From NCBI RefSeq assembly GCF_030297555.1, contig NZ_AP028136.1, forward strand, positions 1,612,001 through 1,676,000: a stretch of 64,000 nt of DNA. Direction: 5' to 3'. The translations under genes were made by a program, and so were the position numbers. This DNA is from Polynucleobacter sp. HIN5 (GTDB lineage: Bacteria > Pseudomonadota > Gammaproteobacteria > Burkholderiales > Burkholderiaceae). Positions 1 to 10,331 of the stretch are shown here, piece after piece. Numbering within the stretch: position 1 is the stretch's first letter; the number at the start of each line of letters is the position of its first letter. Below the pieces are notes generated by a model that saw only the letters and a program-made list of their open reading frames with translations, searched no databases and was not told the DNA's origin.

Positions 1-1
1 T

Positions 2-517
2 AAGGTTAACTTTGGATCCTCTGGTACTGGAACACCTTTACATTTAGGGGGTGAATTATTTAATGTTCAAGCTGGCATTAACCTAGTACATGTCCCTTAT
101 AAAGGTGCAGCGCCAGCCCTTACAGATGTTCTGGGTGGCCAAATCCAGACGGCAATGGTGGGGACTCCAGCCGCTTTACCTTATGTAAAAAGCGGAAAAC
201 TTACAGCGATCGGCGTTACCAGCTTGAAGCGGTCATCAAATGCTCCTGAAATTCCAGCAATTTCGGAAACGCTTCCTAAATTTGAAGTTGAACTTGTTTA
301 TGCCATGGTAGCCCCTGCTGGCACTCCGAAAGATATCGTCAATAAGTTAAATTCAAGTTTGATTTCGGTATTAAACAATCCTGAAATTAAGTCTCAACTT
401 AACTCAAAAGGATTTGACGTTATTACTAGTACACCAGATCAACTAGGCGATTACATAAAATCTGAAATTGCCAAATGGGCGCCGATTGTTAAGAAGTCTG
501 GTGCTACAGCTGATTAA
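2..517 (+). CDS. Bug/TctC family tripartite tricarboxylate transporter substrate-binding protein (5' truncated)
   Basis: C-terminal 171 residues of a periplasmic solute-binding protein; the start lies left of the window. The open frame runs from base 2. The family-typical stretch VPYKGAAPALTDVLGGQ is at residues 31-47 of the fragment and is preceded by the NFGSSGTGTPLHL segment that lines the ligand cleft in Bug proteins. The C-terminal part has the usual PAGTPKDIVNKLN segment of the second lobe. Members bind carboxylates or sugar acids and are abundant in Burkholderiales, often without TctAB partners. The next gene starts 24 bp downstream on the same strand and is a sugar-acid dehydratase, so the likely ligand is a sugar acid (inference). 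Confidence 0.9.
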   Translation, partial: KVNFGSSGTGTPLHLGGELFNVQAGINLVHVPYKGAAPALTDVLGGQIQTAMVGTPAALPYVKSGKLTAIGVTSLKRSSNAPEIPAISETLPKFEVELVYAMVAPAGTPKDIVNKLNSSLISVLNNPEIKSQLNSKGFDVITSTPDQLGDYIKSEIAKWAPIVKKSGATAD

Positions 518-541
518 TTTAGAGATTATTAGGATTGCACC

Positions 542-2089
542 ATGATTGAACTCTCAAATAAAAGGGTGATTGGGCCCGTTATTCGACTTCACCCAAGTGA
601 CAACGTCGTTGTTGCGAGAATTGATGCCTCAATTGGCATGAGCGTTCCTGATGAACAATTTACTATTCGCAGTCAAGTACCTGCGGGTTATAAAATTGCG
701 GCTCGTAAGATATCTAAGGGCGAACCTATTCTTAAATACAACGTAATTGTCGGGTTCGCAGCTTCGGATATCGAGGCTGGTTCAATGGTGCACTCACATA
801 ATACTGAGTTTAAAGAGTTTGATAGAGACTATGCTCATGCAAGTGCATACAAGCCGGTTGACTTTATTCCAGATGGAGAAAGAGCAACTTTTAAAGGAAT
901 CGTCCGAGAAGATGGAAAAGTTGGTACCCGAAATTACATTGGCATCCTCTCTACAGTAAATTGCTCGGCTACAGTTGTTAAAAAGATTGCAGAGTACTTC
1001 ACCCCGGAGAAGCTGGCCGAATATCCAAATGTAGATGGTGTGGTTGCGTTTTCTCACTCCATTGGATGCGGCATGGAAATGACTGGCGAACCAATGCAAC
1101 TGTTGAGAAGAACCATGGCTGGTTATGCGCGACATCCAAACCTTGCGGCAGCTCTAATCATTGGTCTAGGCTGTGAACGCAATCAACTAAAAGGTCTCTT
1201 GGAGCAAGAAGGTCTAAATCCAAACTCGCGTTTACATACGCTCATCATGCAAGAGACTGGCGGGACTCGAAAAACGATTGAGGCAGGAATCTCAGCGGTC
1301 AAAGATCTACTTCCGGTAGCGAATTTATCTACACGATCAGCCGTTTCAGCAAGTCATTTATGTGTTGGCTTGCAGTGTGGCGGCTCTGATGGATTCTCGT
1401 CCATTACTGCAAATCCTGCTTTGGGCGCTGCAGTTGATATTTTAGTTAGACATGGAGGCACTGGAATTCTTTCAGAAACACCCGAAATATATGGGGTTGA
1501 GCATACGTTAACACGTAGAGCAGTATCAAAAGAAGTTGGTGAAAAACTAATTGAACGTATTCGTTGGTGGAAAGATGAGTACTCAGTTAATCGAGATGTC
1601 CAAATTAATGGCAATGTCAGTCCAGGCAACCAAATTGGTGGGTTAGCTAATATTTTTGAAAAATCTCTTGGATCTTCTATGAAAGGTGGAACGGGCCCGT
1701 TAATGAACGTTTATAAATATGCTGAGCCCGTCATTACCAAAGGTTTTGTTTTTATGGATACACCAGGTTTTGATCCCGTTTCAGCAACAGGTCAAATAGC
1801 TGGCGGGGCAAATCTAATTGCCTTTACAACTGGAAGAGGTTCTATGTTTGGATCCAAGCCAGCGCCTTGCATCAAGTTGGCGACTAACTCACCTATGTTC
1901 AACCGTCTGGAAGAGGATATGGATATCAATTGTGGCGAAATTTTAGATGGCAATATTTCGGTACAAGAAATGGGGCAACAAATTTTCCAGCTATTCCTTA
2001 AGATTGCCTCTGGCGAAAAAACAAAGAGCGAGAAACTAGGATTAGGTGACCATGAATTCGTGCCCTGGCAAATTGGAATCATGAGTTAA
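542..2089 (+). CDS. UxaA/GarD family altronate/galactarate-type dehydratase
   Basis: 515-residue protein of the size of GarD and UxaA, which remove water from sugar acids such as galactarate or altronate using Fe2+. An N-terminal SAF-like domain (about residues 1-90) is followed by the large UxaA domain with GTRNYIGILSTVNCS at about 129-143 and HSIGCG at about 171-176, the conserved Cys/His segments of the family. The protein ends normally. It follows the Bug binding-protein gene by 24 bp, suggesting an uptake and catabolism pair. The exact substrate cannot be told from sequence alone. A bidirectional terminator separates it from convergent groEL. Confidence 0.88.
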   Translation: MIELSNKRVIGPVIRLHPSDNVVVARIDASIGMSVPDEQFTIRSQVPAGYKIAARKISKGEPILKYNVIVGFAASDIEAGSMVHSHNTEFKEFDRDYAHASAYKPVDFIPDGERATFKGIVREDGKVGTRNYIGILSTVNCSATVVKKIAEYFTPEKLAEYPNVDGVVAFSHSIGCGMEMTGEPMQLLRRTMAGYARHPNLAAALIIGLGCERNQLKGLLEQEGLNPNSRLHTLIMQETGGTRKTIEAGISAVKDLLPVANLSTRSAVSASHLCVGLQCGGSDGFSSITANPALGAAVDILVRHGGTGILSETPEIYGVEHTLTRRAVSKEVGEKLIERIRWWKDEYSVNRDVQINGNVSPGNQIGGLANIFEKSLGSSMKGGTGPLMNVYKYAEPVITKGFVFMDTPGFDPVSATGQIAGGANLIAFTTGRGSMFGSKPAPCIKLATNSPMFNRLEEDMDINCGEILDGNISVQEMGQQIFQLFLKIASGEKTKSEKLGLGDHEFVPWQIGIMS

Positions 2090-2105
2090 CTGCTCCTCAG
2101 ATTAA

Positions 2106-2134
2106 AAAGGGCAGCCTTGGCTGCCCTTTGTTTT
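2106..2134. terminator. Bidirectional rho-independent terminator between the dehydratase gene and groEL
   Basis: Perfect 11-bp inverted repeat AAAGGGCAGCC / GGCTGCCCTTT with a 2-nt centre, followed by TGTTTT on the + strand and preceded by an A-rich run that gives a U-tract on the - strand. It lies between two convergent genes. Confidence 0.85.
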
Positions 2135-2149
2135 GGACCGAAATCTGAA

Positions 2150-4122
<1,973 letters not shown>

Positions 4123-4245
4123 TCCCTCTCCTATGTTAGTAAGTATTAACTAATAAAATATACTGCCTCATTATCTCTGCACATTGCGCTAAATGTTTGA
4201 TTTATATAAATATTTTCAATTAAATGAAATAATTTATAATCGCTA

Positions 4246-4272
4246 TTAGCACTCTCGTGTAGTGAGTGCTGA
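4246..4272. promoter_or_regulatory. CIRCE operator (HrcA binding site)
   Basis: TTAGCACTC, nine bases, GAGTGCTGA: the CIRCE inverted repeat with one mismatch in the last arm (GAGTGCTAA is the consensus). It lies between groES (-) and the divergent EAL-like gene (+). It is about 125 bp from the groES start, somewhat farther than usual. A + strand TATAAT (4235-4240) sits just upstream, so the element could also overlap the start of a rightward transcript. Confidence 0.9.
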
Positions 4273-4305
4273 TTATATAGGTCTTCATTCGCTGTTTTCA
4301 AGAGC

Positions 4306-4359
4306 CTGCCCGCTCAACCCCAAAATGGGTTTTGGATGATGCATACCATCGTCGGGCAG
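4306..4359 (+). other. Possible structured leader upstream of the EAL-like gene
   Basis: Complementary arms CTGCCCG (4306-4312) and CGGGCAG (4353-4359) enclose two smaller hairpins: AACCC/GGGTT (4316-4320 with 4327-4331) and GATG/CATC (4335-4338 with 4347-4350). Together they could form a three-way junction in the untranslated region before the gene at 4393. I recognise no known riboswitch family. The pairing was found by eye and could be chance. Confidence 0.35.
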
Positions 4360-4392
4360 CCGTAGGAAATTTCTTACACATAAATCATCTTT

Positions 4393-5289
4393 ATGCCCTT
4401 ACTTAAAACAGTTGGCATGCATAGACTCGTTGATATTCAATTGGAGAAAAGCATGAGCCCTAAATCACGGCTTTATAACTTGGTGATGGCATGGAAGAAC
4501 AAGCCCTTCCGTGAATTGCGTGACATTGAACAGCCATATTGGGAAAGCCCGAGAGATCAAGAACAATTTACTGATCGTCTCCCAAGAAACTCCGTTGATG
4601 AATTCACATATCGGGGGATTGATTTTGAACCAATCTTCAATCGCTCGGGAAGCGCCCTTAAGGGGGTTTTATTTCGGCCCCTATTAACAGCCAGATCATC
4701 CGAGGTATTGCGCCTCTGCATGGAAGGAATTGATGCTATTCATTACTGGCAATGCAGCAATCGCATCATCCCTCTCATTCTTCCAATCAATGTATCTGAT
4801 CTAAAGATTGCATCATGTGTTGATGGACTATGCGATCTGATCTTAAATTCAAGGCTACCCATTGGCCTGATTAATATCGGCTTTACACATCATCAAGAGA
4901 TCGATAACGAATTAATTTCGGCCATCACAAAGCTAAGGCGCTTGGGAGTGTTATTTCATGCTCTTCAGTTTGATGGAAATCCCAATACCATCAAATTAAT
5001 TAGCCAATTTCAGTTTGAGGCTGTTCATTTTGATGTGTCGCACATCCGCGAGACGAACTCGTCGACTGGCGCGCAACTGATTGACCAAATCCACTTATTT
5101 AAGAAGTGGTCTTGCAAAACCTATTTCAGTAACGTAACTTTTGTCCGTGATAACGAACTTGCTTATCAACTCGGTATCGATTATTGCTATGGCAGCCTCA
5201 TGCTCTCACCCGTAAATCGGCATCAAATTATTCATATTCAAGATAGTCGAATTGGTAAGGCACTTTTTTCTATTCAAACATCAAAATAA
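4393..5289 (+). CDS. Degenerate EAL-like protein, BvgR-like
   Basis: 298 residues. The C-terminal half resembles an EAL (c-di-GMP phosphodiesterase) fold: LILPINVSDL (about 136-145), GLINIGFTH (about 158-166), the EAVHFDVS strand (about 217-224) and a GxDYCYGSLML ending (about 268-278). The EAL signature itself and most metal-binding acids are missing, so it is probably not a phosphodiesterase. It begins a same-strand operon with a LuxR-type response regulator and a hybrid sensor kinase. In Bordetella the EAL protein BvgR lies next to bvgAS and modulates that pathway, so a BvgR-like role is the best guess. The start could instead be the ATG at 4423 or 4453. Confidence 0.6.
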   Translation: MPLLKTVGMHRLVDIQLEKSMSPKSRLYNLVMAWKNKPFRELRDIEQPYWESPRDQEQFTDRLPRNSVDEFTYRGIDFEPIFNRSGSALKGVLFRPLLTARSSEVLRLCMEGIDAIHYWQCSNRIIPLILPINVSDLKIASCVDGLCDLILNSRLPIGLINIGFTHHQEIDNELISAITKLRRLGVLFHALQFDGNPNTIKLISQFQFEAVHFDVSHIRETNSSTGAQLIDQIHLFKKWSCKTYFSNVTFVRDNELAYQLGIDYCYGSLMLSPVNRHQIIHIQDSRIGKALFSIQTSK

Positions 5290-5312
5290 CTTTAACCACA
5301 AGGAGACCTGTA

Positions 5313-5936
5313 ATGCGTAATAAAGTGATGTTGATTGATGATCATCCCGCCATGTTGATGGCACTGAAATCCATGCTGTTAAACCAAGTGCCGTTTGAAG
5401 TGGTGGCCCAAGCCCAAAGCGGCGAAGAGTGCCTCAGTGTTTTAAAAAATGTCCAACCCGACATTGTGATTCTTGATTTGGATATGCCCAAAACCGATGG
5501 CTTTGATGTCATCCGAAAAATTGGAATCTCTTACCCCAACATTCGGATCCTAATCCTATCGAGCCTCGACGAGCAAGTGTATGGAGGACGAGTACGCTCT
5601 TTAGGTGCCCATGGCTTTGTGAACAAAACAGCTAGCGCCAATATTATTTTGGCAGCTTGCGTTGCCGTTTCACAAGGTTACACCTTCTTTTCAACAGGAC
5701 GCAATGGCCATGCAGCCCTATCCGATAGCGAAAAGATGGCGTCTATTTCTGACCGAGAATTACAAGTCATGAAATACCTGGGTAAAGGAAAATCCAATGC
5801 AGAAATATCGGACCACCTCAATATCAGCAGCAAAACGGTTGCAACTTACAAGCATCGTTTATTTGATAAGTTAGGGATTTCCAATATCGCTGATCTAGTT
5901 CTGTTTTGCCGTAATAACCACATTATTGAAGGCTAA
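5313..5936 (+). CDS. NarL/LuxR-family response regulator (BvgA/EvgA-like)
   Basis: 207 residues. An N-terminal receiver domain (1-120) has acidic residues in MLIDDHPAM, the phospho-acceptor Asp in VILDLDMPK (about residue 54) and the conserved Lys near NKTAS. A C-terminal LuxR helix-turn-helix (about 142-205) reads SDRELQVMKYLGKGKSNAEI then SSKTVATYKHRLFDKLG. Its start has a good ribosome site (AAGGAGA). It lies 23 bp after the EAL-like gene and 2 bp before the hybrid kinase gene, so it is very likely that kinase's partner. Expected to bind DNA after phosphotransfer; the target genes are unknown. Confidence 0.93.
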   Translation: MRNKVMLIDDHPAMLMALKSMLLNQVPFEVVAQAQSGEECLSVLKNVQPDIVILDLDMPKTDGFDVIRKIGISYPNIRILILSSLDEQVYGGRVRSLGAHGFVNKTASANIILAACVAVSQGYTFFSTGRNGHAALSDSEKMASISDRELQVMKYLGKGKSNAEISDHLNISSKTVATYKHRLFDKLGISNIADLVLFCRNNHIIEG

Positions 5937-5938
5937 GA

Positions 5939-8296
5939 TTGGGGCGAAGCGCGATGCATTCTTTGTTAGGGTGGCTATTCGGTCTAAGCATCGCGCTTTG
6001 CTTCCAATGCGCTCACGCCCAAGGAGGCTTTCCCCAATTTACCCAAGCAGAACAAGAATGGATCAAAGCCCATCCAATCGTTCAATTTAGCATTCATGAG
6101 AAGTATCGCCCCTACTGGGATGGCGGCATTTATCCCAAACTACTATCAAAGTTAAAAGATTGTTCAGGCCTCGAATTTTCACCAAAGTGGCGCAGCTCTG
6201 ATGAGGCTGGCATTCATCAAATTCGTAATGGCGAAGTAAGCCTTGTGATTGATCCCAATCGGCAACTAGAATCAGCAGTTCTTGGCCGACTTACAGAACC
6301 AATTTTTTGGGGACACGATGTGATGATAGCAATGCAATCTAACATCACATCCTCAACGAACCCCAGGATTGAAAAGACCATCTTTTTTGATCGTGGCTAT
6401 GACTTCTCGGAGCCAATAAAAGAAGCGCGCCTTATCAATTCACCAGAATTGATCGCTCAACAGTTATTGGCTGGGGAGGCGCACTTTGCAGTGATGCCAC
6501 TACGCATGGCGATGCATCTTAGCGAACAACTCAATCTTCAAAAAATACAAATTCGGCCTTTAGGCCACCAACCATTTGCTTATCGCTGGCTGATTGCAGA
6601 GCAAGATCGCATCCTAAACTCAATTGTTCAAAAATCACTACATGAAGCGGATCCTTTTTTCATGGGTGAACTATTAGCGATGCCATCCTTAACATCCAAT
6701 CGATCGGGGTATCGATCAAACTGGCTCTGGTTTGGTATTGCTAGCTCTTTTGCATTCATTGCATTTCTGGTTGGCCACCATATTTGGCAACGTAAGAGGC
6801 AATTCCGAACAGAATCCGACCTATTAAGCATTGCTCAAGAAGCAAAAGATGCCAGTGATGCTAAATCTGCATTTTTGGCAACGGTTAGCCATGAAATTCG
6901 TACACCGATGAATGCGGTCATTGGTGCTCAGGAACTGTTACTAAAAAATAGTTCATTAAATCAGCATCAACGCGAGTTATTGCAAAGTGCCCACGTGTCG
7001 GCGGCTTCGTTATTAGGAATGCTCAATCAAGTACTCGACATGGCAAAAATTGAAGCGGGTAAATTTACCGTTGAGCATGAGCCAGTCGATTTAAAGCAAA
7101 TTCTTTCTGAAATTAATCAAACTTTCTTTGGATATGCCAAGAATAAAGGGCTTCATCTAGCGAGCTTTATTGATCCGAATATTGCCGATGTATTACTGCT
7201 TGATCCCTTGCGTATTCGTCAAATTCTTCACAATCTCCTGAGTAATGCGATTAAATTTACCGAGCACGGCCTCGTATTTTTTGAAGTTCGGATATTGGCC
7301 AATGACCATGCAGGCCAATTGTTGGAGTTTCGGGTGATTGACCAAGGCATTGGAATGACGAAAGAGGACATTGAGCGGGTACAGATGCCCTTTGAGCAAG
7401 CTCGTTCCCACCTGTCAACGAACAGCGAGTCTGGCTCGGGCACTGGGCTTGGACTGAGCATTACCAATCATCTCATTGGATTAATGCAGAGCCAATTGAT
7501 CATAGAGAGCGCACCCAATTTGGGAACGAGTATTCATTTTGTCGTGGCGTTTTCTAGAACCTGTCACCCGATTGAAAACGTGCAACGCTCCCAGAATTTA
7601 TCAGGCCACCCTTTGCTTAAAAATCGTCGTGCGCTGATTGTTGAGGATCATCCAGCTAGCCGACATATCCTTTATTTGCAATTGCAAACTCTTGGTATTC
7701 AAGTTGATCAGTGCGCCAATGCTACCGAAGCGCTCGAATGTCTGCATGAGGATTCCTATGACATGATCCTCACAGATCACTCAATGCCTGGAATGCATGG
7801 TACGGATTTAGCTCGCACCATTCGATCGATGGGTTATCACGATATTGTGATTATTGGTATTACAGCGGATATTTATGCTCAGACCTCGCAGGACAAACTG
7901 ATGCAATCAGGTATGAATGGCGTTCTGATTAAACCAATCCGCTTAGAGTGCCTTGAGTCTGCACTATTAAAACATTTACATCAACGTCCCACCAGAACAC
8001 CGATTAACCTATCAGACGCGTCTCTACCAATGAATCACTTGATTCTGGAGGAGATATATAAAGTTCAACTCGAATCACTGCAGTTGCTTCAAGAGAAGGT
8101 TGATCGTAGCTCACTAATGAGCTTGATTCATAAAATCAAAGGGGGAGCATTACTCAGTGAAGATCAATTACTTTATGACCAATGCGTTCATTTAGAAAAA
8201 TCAGAGGCTGAGCTATCGGTACTTCTGCAATCCTTCCAAGAAAGTCTTACTGCTAGCAATCATCGCCTAGACAAACAGATCAACGCGCCTCGATAA
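5939..8296 (+). CDS. BvgS/EvgS-like hybrid sensor histidine kinase
   Basis: 785 residues. Order of parts: signal peptide (1-28, ending AHAQG); one periplasmic solute-binding-like sensor domain (about 30-240); a membrane span (about 260-282); HisKA with phospho-acceptor His in ATVSHEIRTPMN (about 317); HATPase with LSNAIKFTE and GLGLSIT; a receiver domain (about 560-680) with Asp in MILTDHSMPG; and a C-terminal Hpt-like segment with HKIKG (about 725). Bordetella BvgS has two periplasmic modules and a PAS domain; here there is one module and no PAS. The first start is TTG at 5939, 2 bp after the regulator's stop; ATG at 5954 is an alternative. The layout implies an unorthodox His-Asp-His-Asp phosphorelay. 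Confidence 0.93.
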   Translation: MGRSAMHSLLGWLFGLSIALCFQCAHAQGGFPQFTQAEQEWIKAHPIVQFSIHEKYRPYWDGGIYPKLLSKLKDCSGLEFSPKWRSSDEAGIHQIRNGEVSLVIDPNRQLESAVLGRLTEPIFWGHDVMIAMQSNITSSTNPRIEKTIFFDRGYDFSEPIKEARLINSPELIAQQLLAGEAHFAVMPLRMAMHLSEQLNLQKIQIRPLGHQPFAYRWLIAEQDRILNSIVQKSLHEADPFFMGELLAMPSLTSNRSGYRSNWLWFGIASSFAFIAFLVGHHIWQRKRQFRTESDLLSIAQEAKDASDAKSAFLATVSHEIRTPMNAVIGAQELLLKNSSLNQHQRELLQSAHVSAASLLGMLNQVLDMAKIEAGKFTVEHEPVDLKQILSEINQTFFGYAKNKGLHLASFIDPNIADVLLLDPLRIRQILHNLLSNAIKFTEHGLVFFEVRILANDHAGQLLEFRVIDQGIGMTKEDIERVQMPFEQARSHLSTNSESGSGTGLGLSITNHLIGLMQSQLIIESAPNLGTSIHFVVAFSRTCHPIENVQRSQNLSGHPLLKNRRALIVEDHPASRHILYLQLQTLGIQVDQCANATEALECLHEDSYDMILTDHSMPGMHGTDLARTIRSMGYHDIVIIGITADIYAQTSQDKLMQSGMNGVLIKPIRLECLESALLKHLHQRPTRTPINLSDASLPMNHLILEEIYKVQLESLQLLQEKVDRSSLMSLIHKIKGGALLSEDQLLYDQCVHLEKSEAELSVLLQSFQESLTASNHRLDKQINAPR

Positions 8297-8340
8297 TCCA
8301 AACAAGCTCATCCGTTGATCTAGGTCTTTTAGCATCAGGG

Positions 8341-8619
8341 TTAGCGTTTATTCACTGCGTCTTTAAAGGACTTGCCAGCAGAAAATTTGACCGTCTTAGA
8401 GGCTGCAATCTTGATTGGTTCGCCGGTCTTTGGGTTACGCCCCATTCGGGCTGCGCGTGAACCCAAGGAAAAGCTTCCAAAGCCCACCAATTGCATCGTA
8501 TTTCCTTTGGCAACGCTCGCCTTGATCGCATCGAGAGCTAAATTAAGAACCTCCTCTGCTTTGGTTTTACTTAAATCCGCTCCATCTGCAATCACATCCA
8601 CTAAGTCTGCTTTTGTCAT
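8341..8619 (-). CDS. hupB: HU family DNA-binding protein
   Basis: 92-residue nucleoid protein that bends DNA as a dimer. It has the bacterial histone-like signature GFGSFSLGSRAARMGRNP (about 46-63) with the flexible arm GRNPKTGEPIKI. I chose the ATG at 8619 with GGAAA upstream; the frame also opens at TTG 8625. It is monocistronic and divergent from the PBP4 gene. Confidence 0.96.
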   Translation of the reverse strand: MTKADLVDVIADGADLSKTKAEEVLNLALDAIKASVAKGNTMQLVGFGSFSLGSRAARMGRNPKTGEPIKIAASKTVKFSAGKSFKDAVNKR

Positions 8620-8753
8620 GATCAATTTCCTTTAATTGGGTGTTATTTGTCGAGAAGCGGATTGCCATGAATTGGCTAAACTGGATCTCCACGTTTATCC
8701 TAGCAAAGATATGTAGAAAATCTGTAAATACTTTTAGACAAAGTAAAAAAATA

Positions 8754-10331
8754 ATGGGATTTATGAACTTTAGTCGGCTAAGTCGTATTTTTTTAACTCG
8801 GGATCTAGGGTTAGTACTAGCACTTTTTTGCCTCACCCCATTATTTGGTCATAGTGCTGCAGCGCAATCATCACTGCCCATGGGCATTGAACAGGCCATT
8901 AAACGCAGTGGGATCCCAAAAGATTCGATCAGCATTGCGGTCAGCGAAATCCCCTCGTCAGCCAATCCAAAACCCGAGTCCCGCACGATCTTGAACTGGC
9001 GGGATGAAGTGGCCATGAACCCAGCCTCGACTATTAAATTACTCACCACCTTGGTTGCCCTCGATATTTTGGGGCCAAAGTACCGATGGAAAACCGAACT
9101 TCTCACCGATGGTGCGATCAAAAATGGAACCTTAAAAGGAAACATCTATTTTGTAGGCCATGGCGATCCCAAATGGATTCCGGAGGAGCTTGATCGTTTA
9201 ACGAAACAATTGCGTGCTCTTGGTATCCAACGCATTGATGGCAATTTAGTCTTTGACCGAAGCGCGTATGCCAAGCAAGTGATGGAAGAGGTCACGATTG
9301 ATGGCGAAACCTTACGTGCCTATAACGTTCCACCAGATCCGTTGTTGTATGCCTTTCGCACCCTCTCCTTTCAAATTAATCCAAATAAAAATGGTGATGG
9401 CTTTCAGATTAGTTATACCCCGAAGTTAGCCCGCCTTTCGATCCAAAATGATATTTTGATGAGCTCGGCTCCATGCGATGGGGCAAAGCGTAATCTCCGC
9501 CTTGAGATGGTTCCCAACCCATTGGAGCTTGCAAGTTCCCAAGTAAAGAATAAATCGGCAATCCAGTGGCAAGCTATTTTTACTGGCGAGCTAGCTCAGA
9601 ACTGTCAAGGCGTTACATTCAATGTTGTCAAGTTTGATCCCGATACCTTTTTAACCCTGGGATTTACAGCGGCGTGGGAAGAAGCGGGGGGGCTTTGGGT
9701 TCGACCACCTCGCGGCCAAGCTGGATCGGTTCCTGTGTATGCCCGCCCCCTATTAAGTGTTGAAGGTTTAAGCCTTTTGGAGGCTGCGAAAGATATTAAT
9801 AAGTTCTCAAACAATGTAATGGCCCGACAGGTTTTTTTGACGCTCGCCCTTGAAAAAATTGGTAAGCCTGCTGATATTGAATCGGCCAAAGGTGTGGTGC
9901 AAGCTTGGCTGAACCAGCGCGGATTGGATTTTCCGGAGCTCGTGATTGAGAATGGTTCGGGCCTATCCCGTAACGAAGCCATCTCCGCACGAAATCTGAA
10001 TAGCCTCTTGATTTCGGCCCAAAACTTACCAATCGCTGAGACCTTTACCGCTACCTTACCGGCCGCAGGATCCGAGGGAACCATGCGAAATCGCTTGATT
10101 ACTCAACTGCGTAAATTTTTACACCTCAAGAAAAAACCAGAGGCCCGCATCAAAACAGGCTCTCTAAACAATGTGCGCACTATCTCTGGCTATGTCTTCA
10201 GTAAATCGGGTCGAATCTATGCGGTAACCTCGTTCATCAATGACCCCAAAGCCAATCGAGGGCAAGAGGTGCATGATCAACTGCTCACGTGGTTGCTAGA
10301 GGACGGTCCAGATCCAAAAGATGCGCGCTGA
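8754..10331 (+). CDS. dacB: D-alanyl-D-alanine carboxypeptidase/endopeptidase PBP4 (DacB, peptidase S13)
   Basis: About 525 residues. A signal peptide (ending near HSAAAQS) targets it to the periplasm, where S13 enzymes trim or cleave peptidoglycan cross-links. All three active-site motifs are visible: SxxK as STIK in NPASTIKLL, SxN as SNN in KFSNNVMARQ, and KTG in RIKTGSLNNVRT near the C-terminus. The start is uncertain between ATG 8754 and ATG 8763; upstream in-frame starts would overlap the HU promoter region. The 3' end overlaps the convergent sua5 gene by 55 bp. Confidence 0.95.
   Translation: MGFMNFSRLSRIFLTRDLGLVLALFCLTPLFGHSAAAQSSLPMGIEQAIKRSGIPKDSISIAVSEIPSSANPKPESRTILNWRDEVAMNPASTIKLLTTLVALDILGPKYRWKTELLTDGAIKNGTLKGNIYFVGHGDPKWIPEELDRLTKQLRALGIQRIDGNLVFDRSAYAKQVMEEVTIDGETLRAYNVPPDPLLYAFRTLSFQINPNKNGDGFQISYTPKLARLSIQNDILMSSAPCDGAKRNLRLEMVPNPLELASSQVKNKSAIQWQAIFTGELAQNCQGVTFNVVKFDPDTFLTLGFTAAWEEAGGLWVRPPRGQAGSVPVYARPLLSVEGLSLLEAAKDINKFSNNVMARQVFLTLALEKIGKPADIESAKGVVQAWLNQRGLDFPELVIENGSGLSRNEAISARNLNSLLISAQNLPIAETFTATLPAAGSEGTMRNRLITQLRKFLHLKKKPEARIKTGSLNNVRTISGYVFSKSGRIYAVTSFINDPKANRGQEVHDQLLTWLLEDGPDPKDAR

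Noticed and set aside
9605..10084. 159-codon frame antisense to dacB
   Set aside because: Lies wholly within the conserved S13 domain and has no motif or ribosome site.
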